Shown in pieces: positions 14,645 to 22,799 of a DNA stretch of 30,465 bases. The notes beneath the pieces are model-generated. The model was not told the origin of the DNA. It ran no database searches and saw only the letters and a list, made by a program, of their open reading frames with translations. How positions within the stretch are numbered: position 1 is the first letter of the stretch; each line of letters begins with the position of its first letter. Made by a program: the position numbers and the translations under genes. The stretch spans positions 1 to 30,465 of the forward strand of contig NZ_RCYB01000021.1 of NCBI RefSeq assembly GCF_004168205.1, in the 5' to 3' direction. The DNA is from Catenibacterium sp. co_0103. GTDB lineage: Bacteria; Bacillota_I; Bacilli_A; Erysipelotrichales; Coprobacillaceae.

Positions 14645-16866
14645 TGATTAATATTGTAGATGAAGTAGTATTTCATTTATCCAACAATAAGATGAGTTAT
14701 ATTATACAGATACTAGACAATCAACAGTTAGGCCATATGTATTATGGTAAGAAAATTGATGGTCTTACAAAAGAAGAACTTGCTTATTATACACGTAAAG
14801 ACAATAAAGCAGCAGGAACAGTAAAATACAGTAAGAATATTCATGATTTTTCATTATCATGTGTTAATCAAGAATATCCGGTATTTGGCACAAGTGATTT
14901 TAAAGATGGGGCACTTTCTTTGTACTGTGAAAAAGTGCCGATGTATTTGGATTTAAAGTATAAAGGTTACTCTATTGTGAAAGGAAAATCTAGAAGAAAA
15001 GGTTTTCCAGGGACATATGGTACAGATGCTGAAACATTGATTATTGAGATGGTTGATAATGATTGTGATGTTGTTGTAAAGCAGTATTATACTATTTTTG
15101 AAGATAGTTGTATTATTGTAAGAAACCAGGAAATAATCAATAAAAGTGAAAAAACATATACAATTGATAAAGCTATTTCTGCTGTATTAGATTTGAATAC
15201 TGCAGACTATCAATTTGTACACTTATCAGGTGCATGGTTAAAAGAAAGACAGGTAAAAAAACAAGATATAAAACAAGGAAAAGTAAGTGTAGGTACTTTA
15301 AAAGGTGCGAGTTCACATCAACAGAATCCTTTTATTGCATTAGAACATGTTGATGCAACTATCAACAGCGGTGAATGTTATGGGATGAACCTTGTGTATT
15401 CAGGTAATTTTTTAGGACAAGTGGAAGTTGATGAATGGAATTATACACGAATGATGCTAGGTATTAATCCAGATTATTTTAATTGGGATTTAAAGCCAGA
15501 TAATAGCTTTATTACACCAGAAGTTCTTGTTGGTTATAGTGATGAAGGACTTGATGGTTTAGCAAGAGAATATTCAAGCATGATTGAGAATCATATTATT
15601 GATTCTAAATGGTTATCTAAACCAAGACCAATTGTCTATAATAGCTGGGAAGCCATATATTTTGATATGAATGAAGATAAATTATATGATTTAGCAGTCA
15701 AAGCAAAAGACCTTGGAATGGAATGCTTTGTTGTTGATGATGGATGGTTTTCCAAAAGGCGTAATGATCGAAGCAGTTTAGGTGATTGGACAGTCAGTCA
15801 GGAAGTATTCCCAAATGGTATTAAAGCATTTGGAAAGAAAATCCATGATATTGGCTTGATGTTTGGAATGTGGTTTGAACCAGAAATGATTTCTCCAGAC
15901 TCACAACTTTTCAAAGAACATCCTGATTGGGTAGTAGCTCATCCTTTTTCTAGGCTATCAATAGCAAGAAATCAATACTGTTTAGATTTTTCTAATCCAG
16001 AAGTTATAGATTGTATTTATAGACAGATGGTTGCAGTAATTGATGAAGCAAACCTTGATTATATTAAATGGGATCATAACCGAAATATTACTGAAGCCTA
16101 TTCACATTATTTAGAAAGCAATAATTATAATCAAGGAGAATTTTTTCATAGAAATATTCTAGGCTTATATGATTTATATGAAAGACTTACATCTCGTTAT
16201 CCTGATTTATTAATTGAAGGATGTGCTGGTGGGGGAGGAAGATTTGATTTAGGTATTCTTTATTATAGCCCCTATATCTGGGCAAGTGATGATAGTGATG
16301 CCATTGAGAGATTAAAAATACAGTATGGAACAAGTCTTGCATATCCTATTTCTACATTAAGCAATCATGTTTCTATCACACCTAATCATCAGACACTAAG
16401 AAACACACCTTTACAAACACGTTATTTTGTAGCTTTATTTGGAAGTTTAGGATATGAACTAGATCTTAATGCATTAAATCTAGAAGAAATCGAATCTATA
16501 AAGAAACAAATTAAAGAATATAAAGAATTACGCCATTTGATTTCAAGAAATCAATTTCATAGGCTCATATCTCCATTTGATGGTGATCAAAATAAAGTGG
16601 CTTGGGCGATAGAAGGTAATGAAGAAATTATTATTGGTTTTTATAGAATTCTTGCTAGACCAAATGATACCCCATTTGAATACTTGAAGCTTCCTTTTAT
16701 AAAAAACGGAACATATGTTATTGACGATGTACATAAAGTTTCAGGTCAGATTTTAAGAAATGTAGGATTAAAATTACCTTATCAGTTTAATTGTGTTAAT
16801 TCTGATATGGCACAACTTTCAGGCGATTATCAAGCTTACTTATTTAAGTTAAGAAAAATAAAATAA
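14644..16866 (+). CDS. Alpha-galactosidase (GH36)
   Basis: Cytoplasmic retaining glycosidase that removes alpha-1,6-galactose from melibiose, raffinose and related sugars. N-terminal beta-supersandwich, catalytic barrel and C-terminal beta domain fit the 740-aa length of bacterial GH36. The nucleophile is Asp477 in KWDHNR and the acid/base is in WASDDSD (Asp549 or Asp550). DDGWF, GDWTV, GMWFEPEM and EGCAGGGGRFD are further active-site motifs. No signal peptide. It overlaps the DUF3284 stop and ends the operon. Known GH36 enzymes act on unphosphorylated sugars, which fits poorly with uptake by the PTS IIC next door. Confidence 0.93.
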   Translation: MINIVDEVVFHLSNNKMSYIIQILDNQQLGHMYYGKKIDGLTKEELAYYTRKDNKAAGTVKYSKNIHDFSLSCVNQEYPVFGTSDFKDGALSLYCEKVPMYLDLKYKGYSIVKGKSRRKGFPGTYGTDAETLIIEMVDNDCDVVVKQYYTIFEDSCIIVRNQEIINKSEKTYTIDKAISAVLDLNTADYQFVHLSGAWLKERQVKKQDIKQGKVSVGTLKGASSHQQNPFIALEHVDATINSGECYGMNLVYSGNFLGQVEVDEWNYTRMMLGINPDYFNWDLKPDNSFITPEVLVGYSDEGLDGLAREYSSMIENHIIDSKWLSKPRPIVYNSWEAIYFDMNEDKLYDLAVKAKDLGMECFVVDDGWFSKRRNDRSSLGDWTVSQEVFPNGIKAFGKKIHDIGLMFGMWFEPEMISPDSQLFKEHPDWVVAHPFSRLSIARNQYCLDFSNPEVIDCIYRQMVAVIDEANLDYIKWDHNRNITEAYSHYLESNNYNQGEFFHRNILGLYDLYERLTSRYPDLLIEGCAGGGGRFDLGILYYSPYIWASDDSDAIERLKIQYGTSLAYPISTLSNHVSITPNHQTLRNTPLQTRYFVALFGSLGYELDLNALNLEEIESIKKQIKEYKELRHLISRNQFHRLISPFDGDQNKVAWAIEGNEEIIIGFYRILARPNDTPFEYLKLPFIKNGTYVIDDVHKVSGQILRNVGLKLPYQFNCVNSDMAQLSGDYQAYLFKLRKIK

Positions 16867-16876
16867 TGATATGATG

Positions 16877-16933
16877 ACCTTCCGGTAGACAGTGTAAATA
16901 ATTAAAAGCACTGTTTGCTGAGGAGGTTTTTTT
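16877..16933 (+). terminator. Intrinsic terminator after the alpha-galactosidase gene
   Basis: An 18-bp stem (16877-16894 with 16909-16927) containing some G-T pairs and one bulged A, 14-base loop, then seven Ts. Confidence 0.85.
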
Positions 16934-17015
16934 GTACTTTCTTTTGTTGTTATATATTATACATAACATATCAGTATGGATGTACAATGTTAAATATAAA
17001 TTAAATGAAATAGAA

Positions 17016-17094
17016 TGAAACGAAAATAAATACGTTTCAATATAATTGCAACGAAAAATGTTTAGTTGCAAATCTAATGAAACGATAATATAAT
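17016..17094 (+). promoter_or_regulatory. Promoter of the AlbA_2 regulator inside inverted repeats
   Basis: TGAAACG (17016-17022) and CGTTTCA (17033-17039) form one inverted repeat; TTGCAAC (17046-17052) and GTTGCAA (17065-17071) form a second. The right arm of the second contains the -35 TTGCAA (17066-17071), exactly 17 bp before a perfect TATAAT (17089-17094). A further TGAAACGAT (17078-17086) fills the spacer. A protein bound to these words would cover the promoter, so autorepression by the downstream product is likely (inference). The remaining bases 16934-17015 are AT-rich with nothing recognised. Confidence 0.6.
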
Positions 17095-17114
17095 ATGGGA
17101 AAGGAGGGGATTGT

Positions 17115-18368
17115 ATGAGAGAAGATAAATGTTTGGAATTTAAAGAAAATATACAATCGAATACATTTCTTAAAACAATTAGTGCATTTGCAAATTATGG
17201 TACAGGTGAAATTATTTTTGGAATAGATGATGATGGTATTATAAAAGGTGTAGATAACCCTGAAGATGCATGTTTGAGACTTGAAAACAAAATAAATGAT
17301 AATTTAAAACCAATTCCTCGTTATGAATTAGATATTGGAAATGATTCGACGATTACGCTAAAAGTATTTGAATCTGATTTTAAACCTTATTTATATAAAG
17401 GCAAAGCATATAAAAGATATGACTCTTCCACTATAGAAGTTGATAGACTAGAATTGAATAGATTAATTTTAGAAGGTAATAATCAATCATATGAAGAAAT
17501 AACATCAAAAAAGCAAAATCTAACATTTACTTATTTAGAAAAAGAACTAATTGATAATTTATCAATTAAGGGATTAAATGAAGACATTTTAAGAACTCTA
17601 GATTTATATACAAATGAATCTCAATATAATAATGCAGCAGCACTACTTGCTGATAAAAACGATTATAAAGGTGTTGATATAGTTAGATTTGGTAAAGATA
17701 TTGATGAAATTATGGATAGAAATATTATAGAAAATATGTCTGTTTTAAAAATGCTAAAAGAAAGCGTTGATATGTATAAAAAATATTATCAATATGAAAA
17801 GATAGAAGGAACAACAAGAACGCTGGTTTCACGTGTTCCGGAAAATGCTTTTCGTGAAGCTATTGCTAATGCTTTAATTCATCGTGTATGGGATGTAAAC
17901 ACTTTTATAAAAGTAAGTATGTTTGAAGATAGAATAGAAATTGTATCACCAGGAGGATTACCTTCAGGACTAGGGAAGGATGAATATTTAAATGGGCAAA
18001 TATCTTTATTAAGAAATCCGATAATTGGTAATTTATTTTTTAGATTACGTTATATTGAAAAGTTTGGAACAGGAATAAAGAGAATTAATAAATCATATAT
18101 AGACTCAATAACAAAACCTAAATATAAAGTATATGATAATTCAATATGCATAGAACTACCAACATTATTAGTGACACAAAATCTTACAGAAGATGAAAAG
18201 TTTCTTGTGAGTTTGTTCCAAGGAAATATAAAACTATCAAGAACAGATTTAGAAAGCAAGAGTGGCTTAGGAAAAGCAAAAATTATTAGAACTATAAATT
18301 CATTAATAGAAAAAAATATTATTGCTAGATCTGGGAAAGGTAGATCAACGAAATACTATATCTTATAA
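17115..18368 (+). CDS. AlbA_2/HATPase/winged-helix transcriptional regulator (COG2865 type)
   Basis: Predicted DNA-binding regulator of the ATP-dependent-DNA-helicase-related group. Residues about 7-115 are the AlbA_2 (Schlafen-like) domain, with LEFKEN and SAFANYGTGEIIFGIDDDG. A central GHKL-like ATPase shows REAIANALIHR (247-257), SPGGLPSG (278-285) and EKFGTGIKR (315-323). Residues 360-417 form a winged helix that would read DNA. 417 aa, complete. The start follows a strong AAAGGAGGGG. It stands alone between two strong hairpins, is very AT-rich, and is flanked on both sides by the same repeat words (TTGCAACG, AAACGAT). Target genes are unknown; autoregulation, and perhaps control of the aminopeptidase downstream, is inferred from the sites. 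Confidence 0.8.
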   Translation: MREDKCLEFKENIQSNTFLKTISAFANYGTGEIIFGIDDDGIIKGVDNPEDACLRLENKINDNLKPIPRYELDIGNDSTITLKVFESDFKPYLYKGKAYKRYDSSTIEVDRLELNRLILEGNNQSYEEITSKKQNLTFTYLEKELIDNLSIKGLNEDILRTLDLYTNESQYNNAAALLADKNDYKGVDIVRFGKDIDEIMDRNIIENMSVLKMLKESVDMYKKYYQYEKIEGTTRTLVSRVPENAFREAIANALIHRVWDVNTFIKVSMFEDRIEIVSPGGLPSGLGKDEYLNGQISLLRNPIIGNLFFRLRYIEKFGTGIKRINKSYIDSITKPKYKVYDNSICIELPTLLVTQNLTEDEKFLVSLFQGNIKLSRTDLESKSGLGKAKIIRTINSLIEKNIIARSGKGRSTKYYIL

Positions 18369-18385
18369 TTTCAATTAGAATATAA

Positions 18386-18434
18386 AAATAAAGTCCATAG
18401 ATACTAAAAAATCTAGTGTTTATGGACTTTATTT
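18386..18434. terminator. Long hairpin, probable terminator after the AlbA_2 gene
   Basis: A 21-bp stem (18386-18406 with 18414-18434; a few G-T pairs) around a 7-base loop, ending in CTTTATTT. The T run is imperfect, so terminator function is likely but not certain; it looks similar on both strands. Confidence 0.65.
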
Positions 18435-18446
18435 ATTAAAATGAAT

Positions 18447-18515
18447 ATATCGTTTGTAACGAATTGCAACGAAAAAACTTTCGTTGCAAAAAGAGCGAAA
18501 CGAAAGAAACGATAT
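18447..18515. repeat. Nested inverted repeats downstream of the AlbA_2 gene
   Basis: Outer arms ATATCGTTT (18447-18455) and AAACGATAT (18507-18515) enclose a perfect 11-bp inverted repeat, TTGCAACGAAA (18464-18474) with TTTCGTTGCAA (18479-18489). GTAACGAA and GCGAAACGAAAG fill the rest. The same words TTGCAAC/GTTGCAA and AAACGAT occur in the promoter region at 17016-17094. This may be an operator cluster for the AlbA_2 regulator upstream of the aminopeptidase promoter, or the border of an inserted cassette. Confidence 0.75.
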
Positions 18516-18546
18516 TTTTTATAACACTATCTTTTAAACATAATCA

Positions 18547-18555
18547 TGGTATACT
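18547..18555 (+). promoter_or_regulatory. Promoter of the M18 aminopeptidase (extended -10)
   Basis: TGG plus TATACT (18550-18555), no clear -35. It lies about 30 bases downstream of the nested inverted repeats. Confidence 0.45.
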
Positions 18556-18587
18556 GTTGTAGAGATATAAAGAAAAGAGGTTAGAAA

Positions 18588-19952
18588 ATGTACGCAAAAA
18601 ATACATGGGAAAAGTATAAGGACAATCTCAATGAAGTCATGGAATATAATGAAGGTTATAAAGAGTATATTTCAAAAAACAAAACAGAACGTGCTTGTGT
18701 TAAAGATTCTATTCGTTTAGCCAAAGAAAAAGGATTCAAGCCATTAGACTCTTTTGAAACACTTAAGCCAGGAGACAAGGTTTATGTCAACAACAGAGAT
18801 AAGAATATCGCATTATTTGTGATTGGTAATAAACCACTTACAGAAGGTATGAGAATCTTAGGTGCTCATATTGACTCTCCTAGAATGGACTTAAAACAGA
18901 ATCCAATATATGAATCAGAAGGATTCGTATTAGCTGATACACACTATTATGGTGGTGTAAAGAAATACCAGTGGGTGACTATCCCTCTATCATTATATGG
19001 TGTTGTCGCAAAGAAAGATGGTACTGTCGTAGATGTTGTCATTGGTGAAGATGATAATGATCCAGTAGTAGGTATCTCTGATTTACTTATTCACTTAGCT
19101 GCAGAACAGTTAGATAAGAAAGCAGCTAAAGTGATTGAAGGTGAAAACCTTGATGTTACTTTAGGTAATATGCCTTTAGTAGGTGAAGAAAAAGATGCTG
19201 TGAAGGCCAATATCTTAAAGCTATTAAAAGATAAATATGATATCGAAGAAGAAGATTTTGTATCAGCTGAAATTGAAGTTGTACCAAGTGGTAAAGCAAG
19301 AGACTATGGTTTAGATCGTTCAATGATTGCTGGTTATGGTCATGATGATAGAGTATGTGCCTATACATCTTTAACTGCAATTCTTGATATGGATGTATGT
19401 GACTATACATGCTGTACTATTCTTGTAGATAAAGAAGAAATCGGTTCAGTAGGTGCTACAGGTGCGCAGTCTTTATTCTTTGAAAATACAGTTGGTGAAA
19501 TGTTAGTGAAGATGGGTATTGATAGTTTTGTGCAGACAAGACTTAGTTTATCTAGATCAAAGATGCTTTCAAGTGATGTATCTGCTGGTGTAGATCCACT
19601 ATTTGTAAGTGTGAATGATAAGAAGAACGCTGCTTATTTAGGTAATGGTATTGTATTTAATAAATATACTGGTGCAAGAGGTAAGAGTGGAAGTAATGAT
19701 GCTTCTGCAGAATATGTTGCGAGAATTCGTGCTGTGATGGATGAATCAAATATCCACTATCAGACAGCTGAACTTGGTAAGGTAGACCTAGGTGGAGGAG
19801 GCACTATTGCTTATATCCTAGGAAACTACAACATGGATGTGATTGATGCAGGTATTGCAGTATTAAATATGCATGCACCAATGGAAGTCGTATCTAAAGT
19901 AGACGTATACGAAACATATCAGGCATATAAAGCGTTCTTAAAGAATGCATAA
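18588..19952 (+). CDS. M18 family aminopeptidase
   Basis: Cytosolic dinuclear zinc exopeptidase; M18 enzymes favour acidic or neutral N-terminal residues. Metal ligands and catalytic residues fit: GAHIDSPRMDL (His94), GYGHDDRVCAYT (252-254), DKEEIGSVGATG (Glu283, Glu284) and NMHAPMEVVSKVD (His429). 454 aa, full length. AAGAGG precedes the ATG. Monocistronic, followed by a strong terminator. Peptide turnover is the expected role; the link to its neighbours is unclear apart from the repeat cluster upstream. Confidence 0.9.
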   Translation: MYAKNTWEKYKDNLNEVMEYNEGYKEYISKNKTERACVKDSIRLAKEKGFKPLDSFETLKPGDKVYVNNRDKNIALFVIGNKPLTEGMRILGAHIDSPRMDLKQNPIYESEGFVLADTHYYGGVKKYQWVTIPLSLYGVVAKKDGTVVDVVIGEDDNDPVVGISDLLIHLAAEQLDKKAAKVIEGENLDVTLGNMPLVGEEKDAVKANILKLLKDKYDIEEEDFVSAEIEVVPSGKARDYGLDRSMIAGYGHDDRVCAYTSLTAILDMDVCDYTCCTILVDKEEIGSVGATGAQSLFFENTVGEMLVKMGIDSFVQTRLSLSRSKMLSSDVSAGVDPLFVSVNDKKNAAYLGNGIVFNKYTGARGKSGSNDASAEYVARIRAVMDESNIHYQTAELGKVDLGGGGTIAYILGNYNMDVIDAGIAVLNMHAPMEVVSKVDVYETYQAYKAFLKNA

Positions 19953-19997
19953 TTCATAGAACTGTAGTTAAAACAGGCAGTAAACTTTATGTATTTC

Positions 19998-20025
19998 CAC
20001 CTTGGATAAAACCAAGGTGTTTTTT
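19998..20025 (+). terminator. Intrinsic terminator after the aminopeptidase gene
   Basis: An 8-bp perfect stem CACCTTGG / CCAAGGTG with loop ATAAAA, then six Ts. Confidence 0.9.
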
Positions 20026-20035
20026 GATTGATCTA

Positions 20036-20044
20036 TGATACAAT
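20036..20044 (+). promoter_or_regulatory. Promoter of the GTPase-NYN gene (extended -10)
   Basis: TGA plus TACAAT (20039-20044), only 17 bases before the ATG, so the leader is very short and leaves no room for an attenuator of the kind found upstream of tetM. Confidence 0.4.
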
Positions 20045-20061
20045 AATCAAGAGGTGATTTG

Positions 20062-22578
20062 ATGAAACAATTAACACTTGGAATGGTGGCTCATGTTGAT
20101 GCAGGTAAAACCACATTAAGTGAGTCATTACTCTATACGACAGGGACAATTAAACATCAGGGTCGTGTTGATCATAAAGATACATTCCTTGACTATAATA
20201 CACAGGAAAGAGAAAGAGGCATTACTATCTTTTCTAAGGTTTCTGCTCTTGATTATAAGAATAACCATTTCACGTTTATTGATACACCAGGACATGCTGA
20301 TTTTAGTGGAGAAATGGAACGTGCATTAAGTGTTCTTGATTATGCAATAGTGATTATCAATGGTTTAGATGGTGTACAGGCGCATACTAAAACAATCTGG
20401 AACTTATTGAGACACTATCATGTACCAGCATTCATCTTTGTGAATAAGATGGATTTAACACATTATACAAAAGAAGAGTTATTGGACTCTTTATCACAAT
20501 TATCTCCTCATATTATGGATATGAGTGCTTCTGAAGAAGATATTGCAGCACTTGATGAAGAGATGATAGAAGAATATTTAGAAACAGAGTCTTTAAAGGA
20601 TACATCTATCGCAAAAGCGATTTCTAATAGACATCTTTATCCACTTTATTTTGGTAGTGCACTTAAGAATCAAGGTGTAGATGAACTACTCGATGCCTTA
20701 GACCGTTATACTTTAGAAAAAGAACCACAGAAAGAATTATCCGCACAAGTCTTTAAGATTACGAGAGATGAAAGAGGAGAACGTCTTGTCTTTATTAAGG
20801 TCACTGGTGGCAGGCTTCATGTACGTGATACAATCCATGATGAAAAGATTCATCAAATTAGGTTATATCAAGGGAACCGCTATACTTTAGTAGAAGAAGC
20901 ATCTCAGAATGATATTGTAGCCTTAACAGGTATTAAGAAGCTTCAGGCAGGGGATTATATTGGATTAGGACATGTGATTCATTCAACACTGAGACCTTCT
21001 ATGTTGTATCAAATTCAACCATCTAAAGAGGCAGATATCAACCATTTCTTTTCTTCTTTAAAGGTATTAGGTGAAGAAGAACCATTACTTCATTTAAAAC
21101 TCTTTGATGATCATGCCCAGGTTTCTTTAATGGGTGAAGTACAGATAGATATTCTTAAACAATTAATGAAAGATCGTTTTAATGAGGACATCACAGTGGA
21201 TGAAGGAGATGTCGCTTATCTAGAAACAATCAAAGAACCAATAGAAGGGGTAGGACACTTTGAACCATTACGACACTATAGTGAAGTCCATCTTTACTTA
21301 GAACCACTTCCTCAAGGTTCAGGACTTGTCTTTGATAATCAATGTCAGAATAACTTAGAAGAGAGATATCAAAATCTCATCATGACACACTTACAGGAAA
21401 AAGAACACTTAGGTGTACTCACAGGGTCTCCTATTACAGACATGAAAATCACACTTCTAGGTGGTAAAGCCCACTTAAAACATACAGAAGGAGGAGACTT
21501 CAGAGAAGCCACTTATCGTGCTATTAGACAAGGGTTAAAAATGACTGAATCAGTTATTTTAGAGCCATATTATAAATATGAATTAGTCATTCCTACAGAA
21601 GCTTTGAGTAAGGTTTACTATGCTTTAGAAGACTATCCAACACCTACTGTAGTGAATGAGAATAATGATATTACAACACTTCATGGAGAAGCACCTGTTT
21701 TATTCTTGACTCACTACCAAAAAGAACTTCTGACTTCCACAAAAGGAAAAGGACAGCTTTTCTTCTTAGATACATTCTATGCACCAGTAGAAAATCAGGA
21801 AGAAGTGATAACTAAATGTGATTATGATAGTGAATCAGATCTAGATAATCCTACAGGTTCTATTTTCTGTTCACATGGTGCAGGATATTATGTCCCTTAT
21901 GATGAAGTAAGAGAGAAGATGCATTTACCTCTTTATAGTGCGATGAAACAGGAACATACTTATACACATAATCCTGTACATATTAGTGATGAAGAACTTA
22001 AAAGAGTATATGAACGTACCTATGGTCCAATAAACACAAAACTTTCAAGTGACTACTATAAACCAAAACAAGATCATGTTTCTTCTAATACAGTACAGGT
22101 ATTAGATGAATATTTGATTGTGGATGGATATAATGTCATCTTTGCCTGGGATGAATTGAAAGAACTTGCGAAAGAAAACCTAGGTAGTGCAAGAGATAAG
22201 CTTATTGATATATTGATGAGCTATAAAGGGTATCGTGGCTGTCATATGATCCTTGTCTTTGATGCTTATAAGGTTCCACAGAATAAAGGCAAGAGTCAGA
22301 TGTATCATGATATGGAAATCGTTTATACAAAAGAAGGACAGACAGCGGATGCTTATATTGAAAGCATCACAAAACAGATGGCAGGGCAATATCGTCTTGT
22401 GGTAGCCACAAGTGATAATCTTGAACAGAAAATTGTATTAGGCCATGGGGCGACACGTATCTCATCAAGAGAATTACTTCAGGATGTCATTTCTCGTTCT
22501 AAAATCCAAAAAGAAGAGTTTGAAAGAAAAAATCCCCAAATGCATAGTTATGCATTTGAGGATCTCAAGAAGTCTTAG
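20062..22578 (+). CDS. TetM/EF-G-like translational GTPase fused to a YacP/Rae1-type NYN nuclease
   Basis: 838 aa. The N-terminal part is a ribosomal GTPase of the TetM/EF-G group: G1 AHVDAGKT (10-17), RGIT (52-55), DTPGH (74-78), NKMD (128-131), then EF-G-like domains II-V. At the tip of domain IV, where TetM/TetO carry a YSPVSTP-type loop against tetracycline, this protein has HTEGGDFR (474-481), so tetracycline resistance is not expected. From about residue 683 to the end lies a NYN domain like B. subtilis YacP/Rae1: VDGYN (Asp688), SARDKL, VFDAY, YTKEGQTADAYIE, VATSD and a C-terminal helix. Rae1 cuts mRNA in the ribosomal A site. The fusion suggests a GTPase that places a nuclease on stalled or special ribosomes (inference). 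ATG 20062 follows AAGAGGTGA. Monocistronic. Confidence 0.85.
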   Translation: MKQLTLGMVAHVDAGKTTLSESLLYTTGTIKHQGRVDHKDTFLDYNTQERERGITIFSKVSALDYKNNHFTFIDTPGHADFSGEMERALSVLDYAIVIINGLDGVQAHTKTIWNLLRHYHVPAFIFVNKMDLTHYTKEELLDSLSQLSPHIMDMSASEEDIAALDEEMIEEYLETESLKDTSIAKAISNRHLYPLYFGSALKNQGVDELLDALDRYTLEKEPQKELSAQVFKITRDERGERLVFIKVTGGRLHVRDTIHDEKIHQIRLYQGNRYTLVEEASQNDIVALTGIKKLQAGDYIGLGHVIHSTLRPSMLYQIQPSKEADINHFFSSLKVLGEEEPLLHLKLFDDHAQVSLMGEVQIDILKQLMKDRFNEDITVDEGDVAYLETIKEPIEGVGHFEPLRHYSEVHLYLEPLPQGSGLVFDNQCQNNLEERYQNLIMTHLQEKEHLGVLTGSPITDMKITLLGGKAHLKHTEGGDFREATYRAIRQGLKMTESVILEPYYKYELVIPTEALSKVYYALEDYPTPTVVNENNDITTLHGEAPVLFLTHYQKELLTSTKGKGQLFFLDTFYAPVENQEEVITKCDYDSESDLDNPTGSIFCSHGAGYYVPYDEVREKMHLPLYSAMKQEHTYTHNPVHISDEELKRVYERTYGPINTKLSSDYYKPKQDHVSSNTVQVLDEYLIVDGYNVIFAWDELKELAKENLGSARDKLIDILMSYKGYRGCHMILVFDAYKVPQNKGKSQMYHDMEIVYTKEGQTADAYIESITKQMAGQYRLVVATSDNLEQKIVLGHGATRISSRELLQDVISRSKIQKEEFERKNPQMHSYAFEDLKKS

Positions 22579-22591
22579 GACTTCTTTTTTT
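22567..22591 (+). terminator. Intrinsic terminator overlapping the end of the GTPase-NYN gene
   Basis: An 8-bp perfect stem AAGAAGTC / GACTTCTT with loop TTAG, which contains the TAG stop, followed by seven Ts. The T run overlaps the end of the convergent copA. Confidence 0.85.
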
Positions 22592-22799
22592 ATTTAATAG
22601 ATGTAACTGTATAATCTTTATCTTCTACAGCTTTCTTTAAGACATCATTAGATACTTCTTTACTTAAAGTGACAACTGCAGTGCCTTTTTCATGACTTAC
22701 ATCAGCACTTACTACACCATCTACAGCTTCTAATGCCTTCTTTACAGCCATTTCACAATGACCACACATCATACCAGTAATTTCTAAAGTCTTTTCCAT
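22590..22799 (-). CDS. copZ: Possible free CopZ copper chaperone from an internal start in copA
   Basis: In the copA frame, an ATG at 22799..22797 opens a 69-aa protein ([15 protein letters not shown] and on) ending at the copA stop. The length equals a typical Bacillus CopZ, with both copper-binding Cys. AAGGAG lies nine bases upstream. If used, one mRNA yields both the long ATPase and a free chaperone. It could also be a non-functional relic of two genes that fused after loss of the copA stop. No stop exists between the two parts in this sequence. Confidence 0.5.
   Translation of the reverse strand: MEKTLEITGMMCGHCEMAVKKALEAVDGVVSADVSHEKGTAVVTLSKEVSNDVLKKAVEDKDYTVTSIK

Noticed and set aside
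17826..17835. GTTTCACGTG, half of a parS-like site
   Set aside because: Only the left 10 bases fit; the right half lacks the AAACA arm, and it lies inside the AlbA_2 coding sequence.
17016..18515. CRISPR array in the repeats around the AlbA_2 gene
   Set aside because: The repeats are short inverted words with irregular spacing, without spacers of equal length or cas genes.
20062..22578. Tetracycline-resistance protein (TetM/TetO type)
   Set aside because: The domain IV loop typical of ribosomal protection proteins is absent (HTEGGDFR instead), a nuclease domain is appended, and there is no attenuator leader.
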